Assembly (NCBI RefSeq): GCF_032463525.1
Contig: NZ_CP135971.1
Location: 3,472,001-3,536,000 of the forward strand
Direction of reading: 5' to 3'
DNA: 64,000 bases
Source: Pseudomonas sp. DTU_2021_1001937_2_SI_NGA_ILE_001
GTDB lineage: Bacteria; Pseudomonadota; Gammaproteobacteria; Pseudomonadales; Pseudomonadaceae
Part shown: positions 9,242-17,833 of the stretch, in pieces
Layout of the letters: each line of letters opens with the position of its first letter
Position numbering within the stretch: position 1 is the stretch's first letter
Notes under the pieces: model-generated
Database searches by the model: none
What the model was told of the DNA's origin: nothing
The model's input: the letters and a program-made list of their open reading frames with translations, nothing else
Made by a program: the position numbers and the translations under genes

Positions 9242-9961
9242 ATGAGCCACCCCAGCTGCATCTACGGTCAGCCGAAGCTGGCCGCTCCCGACATTCCCCA
9301 GACCTGCCGGCATGGCATCGGCATTCGCCTGGCCCCACGCCTGCTGGTACAGATCCCGGTGTACCCGGACATGGACGAAGGCGACCTGATCGAACTGTTC
9401 TGGAACGACTGCTACGTCGCCTCGAAGATTCTCAGTGCCAGCGACCTGCACCAGCCGGTGGCGCTGCGCGTGCCGGAAAGCTTCCTGCAGAACGGCAAGG
9501 CACGCGCCAGCTACCGAGTGATGAAAGTCGGTGGCACGCCGCAGGCCTCTGCCTGCCGCAAGCTGTGGGTCAAGCTCGACGCGCCGGGCGGTGCCCTGCT
9601 CGGCCCTGACGAGGCGGAAAACCAGGGCCTGGCACCACTGTCGCTGCCCGCCTCGGTGCTGCGCCGCGGCATCACCGCCAGGCATCGCGACAGCGGCCTG
9701 CCACTGAGCATCGAGCCCTATCCGAACATGGCGCCCCACGACGAGATCACCCTGCGCTGGGGCGACACGCGCATGGACCTGCCGCCCTTGCGGGTCGAGG
9801 AAATCGGCGAGCCGGTGGAGTTCGTGGTCCCCCCCGCGCTGCTGCGTGAAACGGGTGATGAGCCGTCGCTGGAGGCGACCTACTGCATCATCGACCGGGT
9901 CGGCAACAATTCATCCTGGGCGCCGCCCCGGGAAATACCGCTGCATGACGGGGACGACTGA
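9242..9961 (+). CDS. Unidentified two-repeat beta-domain protein
   Basis: A 239-residue protein with no signal peptide and no recognised catalytic motif. It looks like two similar domains of about 100 residues: the first contains VQIPVYPDMDEGDLIELFWN and ends in VALRVPESFL; the second contains LSIEPYPNMAPHDEITLRWG and ends in VEFVVPPALL. Each has the pattern 'Y/V-P-x-M-x-x-x-D-x-I-x-L-x-W', resembling Ig-like repeats found in some large Pseudomonas surface or insecticidal-type proteins. The internal duplication is seen directly; any adhesion or binding role is guesswork. It is flanked by unrelated genes and appears monocistronic. Confidence 0.7.
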   Translation: MSHPSCIYGQPKLAAPDIPQTCRHGIGIRLAPRLLVQIPVYPDMDEGDLIELFWNDCYVASKILSASDLHQPVALRVPESFLQNGKARASYRVMKVGGTPQASACRKLWVKLDAPGGALLGPDEAENQGLAPLSLPASVLRRGITARHRDSGLPLSIEPYPNMAPHDEITLRWGDTRMDLPPLRVEEIGEPVEFVVPPALLRETGDEPSLEATYCIIDRVGNNSSWAPPREIPLHDGDD

Positions 9962-10029
9962 GCGGCCGCGCCACACACATCGGCCCACAGGCTATAGTGG
10001 CGCATCCTCAGCCTGCCGGACCGCCCCCC

Positions 10030-10656
10030 ATGAAACTTGCCCCCCAGGACCTCGACCAGATCACCCGCGGCACGCTCGCCCACTATGAACAGAGTGCCGA
10101 GAGTTTCCGCGAAGGCACGCGCGACCACGACGTGAGCCAGAACATCGAGGCCCTGCTGCGCCACATCCAGGCGCCGACACCCTGGCAGATCCTCGACTTC
10201 GGCTGCGGCCCCGGCCGCGACCTGCAGACCTTCACCCGCCTGGGGCACGTGGCCGTGGGCCTGGACGGCAGCCAGCGCTTCGTCGAGATGGCTCGTGCCG
10301 ACAGCGGCTGCGAAGTCTGGCACCAGGACTTCCTGGCCCTGCAATTGCCGGCGCAACGCTTCGACGGCATCTTCGCCAACGCCTCGCTGTTCCATGTACC
10401 CAGCCAGGAGCTGCCCCGTGTACTGCGCCAGTTGCACGACTGCCTCAAGCCCGCGGGTGTACTGTTCAGCTCCAACCCGCGTGGTGACAACCGCGAGGGC
10501 TGGAGCGGCCCGCGCTACGGTGCCTGGCATGACCTGGAGGCCTGGCGCGAGGCGATGACCGGCGCGGGTTTCAGCGAGCTGGAACACTACTACCGCCCCG
10601 CCGGCCTGCCCCGCGACCAGCAGCCGTGGCTGGCCAGCGTCTGGCGGCGCGGTTGA
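10030..10656 (+). CDS. Class I SAM-dependent methyltransferase
   Basis: A 208-residue Rossmann-fold methyltransferase. Motif I is LDFGCGPGRDLQTF (about residue 55), the acidic motif II residue lies in VGLDGSQRFVEMA, and motif IV is in FDGIFANASLFHVP. The start at 10030 (MKLAPQDL) was chosen over a longer in-frame ATG because the extra residues are proline-rich and unlike the family. A TATAGT box (9993-9998) lies 32 bp upstream. The substrate is unknown; relatives are annotated as small-molecule or tellurite-resistance-like methyltransferases. Confidence 0.85.
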   Translation: MKLAPQDLDQITRGTLAHYEQSAESFREGTRDHDVSQNIEALLRHIQAPTPWQILDFGCGPGRDLQTFTRLGHVAVGLDGSQRFVEMARADSGCEVWHQDFLALQLPAQRFDGIFANASLFHVPSQELPRVLRQLHDCLKPAGVLFSSNPRGDNREGWSGPRYGAWHDLEAWREAMTGAGFSELEHYYRPAGLPRDQQPWLASVWRRG

Positions 10657-10681
10657 TGCCAATGCTGATCAGCTAGGCCGG

Positions 10682-10769
10682 GTAGGAGCGACTTCAGCCG
10701 CGAAGCGACCACCTGTTCACAACAGATGCCGCGAGTTTCCTGGCGCGTTCGCGGCTAAAGCCGCTCCTT
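10682..10769. repeat. REP-type double hairpin
   Basis: GTAGGAGCGACTTCAGCCGCGAA on the left and TTCGCGGCTAAAGCCGCTCC on the right form an inverted REP pair about 88 bp long. It fills part of the gap between the methyltransferase and the next small gene. Confidence 0.85.
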
Positions 10770-11018
10770 CCGGGCCACATGCCGCCCGAAGATGTCTCAC
10801 GAAAACTACCGGTCCTATCCTGGTTTCATTCGCTCCACGCCGAACAGAAGTGGCTTGACGAGCAAAGCAGAGACCGATTACGTGCCCAACAGCTGTCAGT
10901 TCTGGCAGTGCCAGTCAGCATTCTGACCTCGCAAGATTGGCAAGCACCGACCCTGCCGGCGGTGACTGTCGGCCAGGGTTCAAATGGAATCGAACACTCT
11001 GTTTCAAGGAAAAGAACC

Positions 11019-11483
11019 GTGAAAAATCTCATCGTCAACGGCGACTTCGCCACTCAACAGCTGGCGCCATGGACCACCAACGCCATCCATGACCCGGTCT
11101 TCGAGCCCGCCAAGCCTGGCGGCTACAGCCTTAAGCTGGAACCCAACACCGAGATACAACAACAGTTGGAGACCCGCGAAAGCGGTGACTACCTGCTCGA
11201 CTGGACGTTCTCGGCTCGCATCGACGCCAAGGCCCACCTGGGCGGCGCGTTGTTTGTGATGTTCTCCAGCCGGGTCGGTGACGAGTTCTATCTCGACACC
11301 TCGTATACCGCCCAGCTGACCGAGCAGTGGCAGACCTTCACCTACCAAGGCATCCAGCCGTTCCCCGCCCGCCATGAGAGCCTGTACATCCAGATCATCA
11401 ACGCCCGCAAGGTCGATGAACAGGGCCCGGCAAGCGCGCCCGTACAGGTCACCGGTATCTGCGCCTCGACACGCGCGGCCTGA
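11019..11483 (+). CDS. Small carbohydrate-binding-like beta-sandwich protein
   Basis: A 154-residue protein. I chose the GTG at 11019 because AAGGA lies 8 nt upstream and the family-like sequence begins there (KNLIVNGDFATQQLAPW); a longer in-frame reading from 10779 adds low-quality sequence. The opening 'NLIVNGDF...W' and the later 'YSLKLEPNTEIQQQLETR' and 'WQTFTYQGIQPF' blocks resemble CBM4/9-type jelly-roll domains. No signal peptide or catalytic domain is seen, so sugar binding is inference only. Similar stand-alone domains are often annotated as hypothetical in pseudomonads. Confidence 0.65.
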   Translation: MKNLIVNGDFATQQLAPWTTNAIHDPVFEPAKPGGYSLKLEPNTEIQQQLETRESGDYLLDWTFSARIDAKAHLGGALFVMFSSRVGDEFYLDTSYTAQLTEQWQTFTYQGIQPFPARHESLYIQIINARKVDEQGPASAPVQVTGICASTRAA

Positions 11484-11513
11484 GCACGCCATACCGGCCT
11501 GCCTTCAGCCGCG

Positions 11514-14500
11514 TCAGGCGCCCTCCGGCTCTGGCGCCCGGGCTTCGCGCCGCTGCTGTTCGGAGGGTTCCTTGATGCGGTACCAGGCCACGTACAGGGC
11601 GGGCAGGAACAATAAGGTCAGCAGCGTGGCAACCACGATGCCACCGATCATCGCGTAGGCCATCGGTCCCCAGAACACCTCGCGGGCGATGGGGATCATG
11701 CCCAGGCTCGCCGCCGCCGCCGTCAGCAGGATGGGGCGGCGGCGGTGGCGGGTGGCTTCGGCCACCGCATCCCAAGGCAGGTAGCCGGCCTGTTCATAGG
11801 CGTCGATCTGGGTCACCAGGATCACCGAGTTGCGAATGATGATGCCCACCAGCGCCAGCACCCCGAGAATCGCCACGAAGCCCAGCGGTGTGCCGGTGGG
11901 CACCAGCGCCAGTACCACACCAATCAGCCCCAGCGGCGCCACGCTGGCGACCAGGAACATCTTCTGCACGCTGTGCAGCTGGATCATCAGAAAGGTCGCC
12001 ATGAGGAACAGCATCAGTGGCAGCACCTGGGCGATCGGCCCCTGGGCCTTGCCGCTTTCTTCGACAGTGCCGCCGGTGGCCACCGAGTAGCCGCTGGGCA
12101 GCCCACCGCTGAATTTTTCGATCTCTGGCTTGAGCTGCGCCACCAGGTCGGTGGGCTGGATCTCGTCGCGCACCGCCGCCTTCACCGTGATGGTCGGTTT
12201 GCGGTCGCGACGCCAGACCAGCGGCTGCTCCAGCTCGTAGTCGATGTTGGCGAACGCCAGCAGCGGAATCGAAGTGCCCTGCGGGGTGACGATCTGCAGG
12301 TTCTGCAGGGTTTCCGGCGAACCGCGTTCGGCGTCCTCGGCGCGCCCCACCACGTCGATCAGGTAGATCCCGTCGCGTACCTGGGTCACGGTGGTGCCGC
12401 TGACCACGCTGTTCATCACCGAGGCCACGTCTTCGGACGACAAGCCCAGTTGCCGGGCCTTGTCCTGGTTAATCTCCACGCGCAGCACCTTGCCCGGCTC
12501 GTTCCAGTCGTACACCACCTCGCCGATGTGATCATTGCGGTCCAGCAGCGCGGCCAGTTCGATGGCGTGCTGGCGCACACGGTCGACGTCCGGGCCGCTG
12601 ACCCGGTACTGGATCGGCCGCCCCACCGGTGGCCCCATCTCCAGCGGCTGCACGAAGGTGCCGACGCCGACGAAGTCCTCGCGCAGGCGCTTCTGCAGGC
12701 GCTCGGTCAGCGCACCACGGGCCTCCAGGTCCTTGCTGACGATCACCAGCTGGGCATAGAACGGGTTCTGCAGTTGCTGGTCCAGCGGCAGGTAGAAACG
12801 CAGGGCGCCCTGGCCGATGTAGGTGCTCCAGCGCAGGATGTCCGGGTCGTCCTTGAGGGTCGCTTCCAGGCGGTCGACCACCTGGCGCGTCTCGTTGATC
12901 GAGGCGCTTTGCGGCAGGTTCAGGTCGACGAGGATTTCCGGGCGGTCCGAGGCCGGGAAGAACTGGTTCTGCACGAAACGCATGCAGAACAGCGCCAGGG
13001 CGAACAACAGGATGGTGAAGCCGATGGCCAGCCAGCGATGACGCATGGACCACAGCATGCTGGCATTCAACGCGCGGCCGATACGCCCCGGCTCGTCGTT
13101 GTCCTTCTTCACATGGTTGCCAAGAATGTGCACGCCGATCACCGGCGCGAACAGCACCGCGACGATCCACGACACCAGCATGGCCACGGCGATTACCGCG
13201 AACAGGGTGAAGGTGTACTCGCCCGCCGAGCTGTTGTTCAGGCCGATGGGCACGAAGCCGGCCACCGTCACCAGGGTGCCGGTGAGCATCGGAAAGGCCG
13301 TGGAGGTGTAGGCGTAGGTCGCCGCCTCTTCCTTGCTTTTGCCCAGTTCCAGGCGCGTGACCATCATTTCCACGGTGATCATCGCGTCGTCCACCAGCAG
13401 GCCGAGGGCGATGATCAGCGCACCGAGGGAAATCCGCTGCATGGTGATGCCGCTGTATTCCATGAACACGAAGACCAGCGCCAGCACCAGCGGAATCGAG
13501 CAGGCCACCACCAGGCCGGCGCGAATGCCCAGGCTGACGAAGCTCACCAGCATGACGATCACCACCGCCTCGAACAGCGCGCTGGTGAAGCCGCCCACCG
13601 CTTTGTCCACCACTTCGGCCTGGTCGGAAACCTTGTGCACGCCAATGCCCACCGGCAGGTTGGCGGTGGCCTGGTCCATGCGCGCGTGCAGGGCCTTGCC
13701 GAATTCCTGAATGTTGCCGCCGTCCTGCATGGCGATGGCCAGGCCGATGGCCGGCTGGCCGTTGTAGCGGAACAACGGCTCCGGTGGGTCGGTGAAGCCG
13801 CGCTCGATGTCGGCGATGTCGCTGAGCCGGTAGAAGCGGTCGTTGAGGCGCAGGTTCACTGCGGCCAGGTCCTTCTCCGAGGCGAACTGCCCGGAGGTGC
13901 GCACCGAGATGCGCTCTGGCCCGGCCTCGATCACCCCGGCGGGCGTCACGGCGTTCTGCGATTGCAGGCTCTGCATCACCTGGCGCTGGTCCAGGCCCAG
14001 GGCAGCCAGCTTGCGGGTCGAGAAATTCAGGTACAGCACTTCATCCTGCTGGCCGACCATCTCGACCTTGCCCAGCCCCTCTACGTCGCGGATCTCGGCG
14101 CGCACCTGCTCCACGTAGTCGCGCAGCTGGCGCATGCTGAAGCCGTCGGCGGTGAAGGCGTAGATCGAGCCGTAGACGTCACCGAACTCGTCGTTGAACG
14201 CCGGGCCCTGCAGCCCCTGGGGAAACTGCCCACGAATGTCGTCGACCTTCTTGCGCACCTGGTACCAGATTTGCGGAATCGCCGCGGCGTCGGTGGTGTC
14301 GCGCAGGAACACCATGATGGTCGACTCGCCGGGCCGTGTGTAGCTCTTCACGTAGTCCAGCGAGTCCAGCTCTTCGAGCTTCTTCTCGATGCGGTCGGTG
14401 ACCTGGTTGAGGGTTTCGTCCACCGTCGCGCCGGGCCAGCGGGTCTGGATGACCATGGTCTTGATGGTGAACGAAGGGTCTTCCTCGCGCCCCAGCTTCA

Positions 14501-14600
14501 TGTACGAGAACACGCCCATCAGCAGCGCGACGAACATCAGGTACCAGACGAAGGACTGGTGCCGCAGCGCCCACTCCGAGAGATTGAAGCTGCCCTTCAT
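11514..14600 (-). CDS. RND efflux permease (TriC-like)
   Basis: Inner-membrane proton-driven pump (1028 residues) of the HAE1-like RND family. It has 12 transmembrane segments and two large periplasmic loops. It opens MKGSFNLSEWALRHQSFVWY, with the characteristic KLGREEDPSFTIKTMVIQT porter region. Helix 4 carries LGLLVDDAMITVEMMVTRLE, whose paired aspartates relay protons. The start overlaps the stop of the upstream adaptor by 4 nt. The layout of two adaptors followed by this RND subtype matches TriABC of P. aeruginosa (triclosan efflux). No outer-membrane channel gene is present, as in TriABC, which borrows OpmH. Confidence 0.92.
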   Translation of the reverse strand: MKGSFNLSEWALRHQSFVWYLMFVALLMGVFSYMKLGREEDPSFTIKTMVIQTRWPGATVDETLNQVTDRIEKKLEELDSLDYVKSYTRPGESTIMVFLRDTTDAAAIPQIWYQVRKKVDDIRGQFPQGLQGPAFNDEFGDVYGSIYAFTADGFSMRQLRDYVEQVRAEIRDVEGLGKVEMVGQQDEVLYLNFSTRKLAALGLDQRQVMQSLQSQNAVTPAGVIEAGPERISVRTSGQFASEKDLAAVNLRLNDRFYRLSDIADIERGFTDPPEPLFRYNGQPAIGLAIAMQDGGNIQEFGKALHARMDQATANLPVGIGVHKVSDQAEVVDKAVGGFTSALFEAVVIVMLVSFVSLGIRAGLVVACSIPLVLALVFVFMEYSGITMQRISLGALIIALGLLVDDAMITVEMMVTRLELGKSKEEAATYAYTSTAFPMLTGTLVTVAGFVPIGLNNSSAGEYTFTLFAVIAVAMLVSWIVAVLFAPVIGVHILGNHVKKDNDEPGRIGRALNASMLWSMRHRWLAIGFTILLFALALFCMRFVQNQFFPASDRPEILVDLNLPQSASINETRQVVDRLEATLKDDPDILRWSTYIGQGALRFYLPLDQQLQNPFYAQLVIVSKDLEARGALTERLQKRLREDFVGVGTFVQPLEMGPPVGRPIQYRVSGPDVDRVRQHAIELAALLDRNDHIGEVVYDWNEPGKVLRVEINQDKARQLGLSSEDVASVMNSVVSGTTVTQVRDGIYLIDVVGRAEDAERGSPETLQNLQIVTPQGTSIPLLAFANIDYELEQPLVWRRDRKPTITVKAAVRDEIQPTDLVAQLKPEIEKFSGGLPSGYSVATGGTVEESGKAQGPIAQVLPLMLFLMATFLMIQLHSVQKMFLVASVAPLGLIGVVLALVPTGTPLGFVAILGVLALVGIIIRNSVILVTQIDAYEQAGYLPWDAVAEATRHRRRPILLTAAAASLGMIPIAREVFWGPMAYAMIGGIVVATLLTLLFLPALYVAWYRIKEPSEQQRREARAPEPEGA

Positions 14601-15667
14601 CGTGGCGCGTCCTTATCGATTTTGACTTTCTGCCCCGGCTTGAGGCTGTTCACCCCGGCGCTGACCACCTGCTCGCCGGGCTTGACCCCGTCGCGTAGCA
14701 GAAAGCTGTCGTCGTCGCGGCTGACGACCTGCACCGGCCGTGGATTGACGGTCTGGCTGGCGGCATCCACCACCCACACGCGGCTTTGGCCGTCGGCTTG
14801 CTGCAGGGCGTTGAGCGGCAAGCGCACGCGCGGGGTGATGGGTGAGGTCAGGGTCACGCTGATCGCCGTACCCAGGCGCAGCGCCGGCGGCTGCTCGGCG
14901 AGGGTCAGGCGCGCACGCCGGGTGCGGGTCGAAGGGTCGGGCTGCGGTTCGATTTCCCGCAGGGTTGCCGCCGTGCTGACGCTGGGGTCGAGCTGGCTGG
15001 CCACGATGAAACGCACGTCGGGCGGCAGTTGGTCGAGCAGGTCGGCAGGCAGGTCGATGACCGCCTCCTTGACGTCAGGCCGGGCCAGGGTCACCACCTC
15101 CTGGCCAGCGGTGACCACCTGGCCGACTTCGGCCTTCCACTCGGTAATCAGCGCATCGTGGTCGGCGCGCAGTTCGCTGTAGCTCAATTGATCGCGGGCC
15201 TGCTGCGCGGCGGCACGGGCCTGGTCCAGGGAAGACTGGCTGGTCTTCAGGTCAGTGAGCGCGTTGTCCAGCTGCGCCTGCGCGCCGACACCCCGGTCGA
15301 ACAGCATCTGCTGGCGTCGCGCATTGGCCTGGGCATTGATGTACTGCGCCTCGACCCGCGCCTGGTCGCTCTCGCGGTTGCGCAGGGTGTTCTGCTGGTC
15401 GGTGGGGTCGAGGCGCGCCAGCAACTGGCCCTGCTGCACTTCACTGCCGACGTCCAGCGCACGCTGGGCGATGCGCCCCGGCACCCGGAAACCCAGCACA
15501 CTCTGGTAGCGCGCCTGGATGTTGCCGGCGAAACGACCAAAATCCGCTTGCGACTCGGCCTCGGCCCGCACCGACACCACGGGCCGTACCACTTCGGCGG
15601 GTGGCTCGTCCTTGCCGCAGGCGGCCAGCAGCGCGGCACAGAGCAACAGCATGAACGAAGGCTTCAT
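14597..15667 (-). CDS. RND efflux membrane-fusion lipoprotein (second adaptor, TriB-like)
   Basis: Periplasmic adaptor (356 residues) anchored by a lipobox LLAAC with Cys17. The barrel-sandwich halves are visible as RVPGRIAQRALDVGSEVQQG (about residue 60) and SELRADHDALITEW, separated by a coiled-coil hairpin rich in Gln/Ala (about 95-160). It overlaps the first adaptor gene upstream by 4 nt and the permease gene downstream by 4 nt, so the three are translationally coupled. Tri-type pumps need both adaptors, probably as a heteromeric ring. Confidence 0.9.
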   Translation of the reverse strand: MKPSFMLLLCAALLAACGKDEPPAEVVRPVVSVRAEAESQADFGRFAGNIQARYQSVLGFRVPGRIAQRALDVGSEVQQGQLLARLDPTDQQNTLRNRESDQARVEAQYINAQANARRQQMLFDRGVGAQAQLDNALTDLKTSQSSLDQARAAAQQARDQLSYSELRADHDALITEWKAEVGQVVTAGQEVVTLARPDVKEAVIDLPADLLDQLPPDVRFIVASQLDPSVSTAATLREIEPQPDPSTRTRRARLTLAEQPPALRLGTAISVTLTSPITPRVRLPLNALQQADGQSRVWVVDAASQTVNPRPVQVVSRDDDSFLLRDGVKPGEQVVSAGVNSLKPGQKVKIDKDAPR

Positions 15668-16776
15668 GGCTGGCCTCCCTTGGCGGTGTCTTTGGGCTCG
15701 GCGATTTCCACCTGCATGTCCGGATGCAGCAGCTGGCCGCCGGCGGTGACCACCTTTTCGCCGGCCTGCAGGCCGTCATCGAGGATCACCTTGCCGGTGA
15801 GGTAGCGCGCGACCTTGACCGTGCGCAGCTGCGCCTTGCCGTCGGCATCCACCACCCACACCGCCGGCTGGCCGATGTCCTGGCCGATATTCTTGGTCAG
15901 CGCCGCCCACGGCAGCTCGACCCGCGGCCGGGCCGGCGGGTTGAGCGCCACGCTGACCACCGAGCCGAGGTCCATGCCTGGCGGCAGCGGCTCGAGGGCG
16001 ATCTTGACCTGCAGCGTGCCGGTCTGCGCCGACACCGCCGGGGTCACTTCACGCACCTTGCCCATCACTTTGATCTGCGGATTTTCCAGCAGGCTGACCT
16101 GCACCGGCTGGTCGCCTGGCGGCTGTACGAACAGCGACTCGTAGACGTTGAACACCGCGTCGCGCTCGCCGTCGCGGGCCAGCTGGAAGATCGGCTGGGT
16201 GGCCTGCACCACCTGGCCGACCTCGGCCTGGCGCGCGGTGATGACGCCGGGTGCCTCGGCGACCAGCGCGGTATAGCCCAGTTGCTCACGAGCATTGGCC
16301 AACTGCGCCTGGGCCGCCTTCAGCGCGCTTTCGCTGCCGCGCAGCTGAGTCTGGGCGGCGTCGTATTCGCTCTGGCTGGTGTAGCCCTTGGGCAGCAACT
16401 GCTGCTGGCGCCAGAATGCGGCCTTGGCCTGGGTCACCCGCGCCTGCTCGGCGATCACCGCCGCCTGGGCGGAGTCGACATTGACCTGCAGGTCCTTGGG
16501 GTCCAGACGCGCCAGCACCTGGCGGGCGCTGATGCGGTCGCCGACATCCACGTGGCGCTCGATGATCTTGCCGCCCACCCGAAACGACAGCGGTGTCTGT
16601 ACCCGTGCCTGGATGTCGCCAGTCAGCGACACACTGGCGGCGAACTCGGTCGGCTGTACGGCCTGTACGAAGACGCGCGGCAGCTTGGGCGCCTCAGGCT
16701 GCTCCTGGCTGCAGCCGGCCATCGACAACACGACAGCCAGACCTGCGCCGACCAGCCTTGCAGGGACAACGGGCAT
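15664..16776 (-). CDS. RND efflux membrane-fusion lipoprotein (first adaptor, TriA-like)
   Basis: Periplasmic adaptor (370 residues) with a lipobox SMAGC at Cys22. It shows the HlyD/AcrA pattern: a lipoyl half FRVGGKIIERHVDVGDRISA, a coiled-coil hairpin (about 105-165, VTQAKAAFWRQQQLLPKGY) and the second half LVAEAPGVITARQAEVGQVV. It is the first gene of the three-gene pump operon. The promoter should lie in 16777-16860, where no regulator gene is adjacent, so control of this operon is not evident. Confidence 0.9.
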   Translation of the reverse strand: MPVVPARLVGAGLAVVLSMAGCSQEQPEAPKLPRVFVQAVQPTEFAASVSLTGDIQARVQTPLSFRVGGKIIERHVDVGDRISARQVLARLDPKDLQVNVDSAQAAVIAEQARVTQAKAAFWRQQQLLPKGYTSQSEYDAAQTQLRGSESALKAAQAQLANAREQLGYTALVAEAPGVITARQAEVGQVVQATQPIFQLARDGERDAVFNVYESLFVQPPGDQPVQVSLLENPQIKVMGKVREVTPAVSAQTGTLQVKIALEPLPPGMDLGSVVSVALNPPARPRVELPWAALTKNIGQDIGQPAVWVVDADGKAQLRTVKVARYLTGKVILDDGLQAGEKVVTAGGQLLHPDMQVEIAEPKDTAKGGQP

Positions 16777-16892
16777 GCAGACTCCTTAGCGGACGCCGGG
16801 AAAACGGGAATGGAACGGGATGATGTGAATATGCGACTGCGCAAGGTGCGCAAGGGTTCCTTGCGCTACAGGGTGAAACCGAGCGGCTGCCC

Positions 16893-17660
16893 TCAAGCCT
16901 GTGACTGGCGGATCGAAGTGACATTCGAGGTGGATCGATGAACCAGGCTGTGGCGCACCGGTAAACCGCGCAAGCGGGGTTCGACAAGCGGCCGCTCGAC
17001 CAGGCTACGCCTGACCGGCAGGCCCTTCGGCACAGGCCTTGGCACCGGTTTGTTCATCTTGTAACCGGTGTAACGCACGCCCTGAAAACCGATACCGGCG
17101 ATGACCCCCAGCACGCCCAGCACATAGCCGACATCGGATTGCGGATCGGCGATCCTCGCTACGCCACCGGCACCCGCCACTGCCGCCGATGACATGAAAC
17201 CGATGGCGCCGACTGACATGACCTTGTCAGCCCTGGAGGCGGTGCCTGCACGCCATTTGGCGAACCTGACCTTGGTCAGCTTGTACATCATCCCCGAACT
17301 GACCGCCGAACCGACCAGTACCACGTAGGGCAAGACGTCACGCACCAACTCGCCGATATCGAAATGCCCGCTCGGATCGCGGCGATTGAGCGGGTCGCCC
17401 CGGCAATAGGCATAGGCACCCAGGCCGCCCTCGCCGAACGGGCTGAGGCTGTCGGCGCTGTTGAAGCGCATCAGCACCGGGTTGTAGGCGCGGTAGCCGT
17501 TGCCCAGCAGGTAATGGCCGGTGAAGGGCTCGGCATACTCGCCGTTGAAGCCGGCAGGCCGCCGCAGGCCCTGGTACGGCCGCCGACTCGCCTCGGCCTT
17601 GGCGCCGAAGCGGCGAGCCACCCGGTCCAGGGCGTCGTAGCGATAAAAGACTGTGGCCAT
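16893..17660 (-). CDS. Orphan RHS-repeat-associated core protein with variable membrane C-terminus
   Basis: A 255-residue protein. It starts at 17660 (MATVFYRYDALDRVARRFG) behind a GGGAGG site. Residues about 60-105 hold the RHS-associated core (GNGYRAYNPVLMRFNSADSL, then GLGAYAYCRGDPLNRRDPSG), normally the junction before a toxic C-terminal domain in Rhs/YD polymorphic toxins. Upstream YD repeats and secretion regions are missing. The tail after PSGH has three hydrophobic segments and a near-duplicated GLPVRRSLVER / GLPVRHSLVHR motif. Such short core-only proteins are common in pseudomonads. Whether this is a cassette tip, an effector or a remnant cannot be told; no immunity gene is obvious next to it. 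Confidence 0.75.
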   Translation of the reverse strand: MATVFYRYDALDRVARRFGAKAEASRRPYQGLRRPAGFNGEYAEPFTGHYLLGNGYRAYNPVLMRFNSADSLSPFGEGGLGAYAYCRGDPLNRRDPSGHFDIGELVRDVLPYVVLVGSAVSSGMMYKLTKVRFAKWRAGTASRADKVMSVGAIGFMSSAAVAGAGGVARIADPQSDVGYVLGVLGVIAGIGFQGVRYTGYKMNKPVPRPVPKGLPVRRSLVERPLVEPRLRGLPVRHSLVHRSTSNVTSIRQSQA

Positions 17661-17833
17661 GGCTGCCTCCCGCCGCACCGCATGCATCGCCAGGGTGCGG
17701 GAAAGCCACGGCGCAAGACACTGGCAGAAGTGGCAGGGCCTCGTAGAGCGAGCTTGTTCGCGATCAAGTCGTCACGTTCCCCACAGCGGGGCGGCTTTGC
17801 CCGCCCGTCGCGAGCACGCGTCAACAAGAAACC

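Noticed and set aside
7227..9338. 703-residue open reading opposite the cystine transporter genes
   Set aside because: Covers three genes with strong family motifs on the other strand and shows no recognisable domain.
11745..15182. 1145-residue open reading on the strand opposite the RND pump genes
   Set aside because: It is a mirror of high-GC coding sequence, rich in His, Gln, Arg and Gly with no domain. The RND permease and adaptor on the other strand carry full family motifs.
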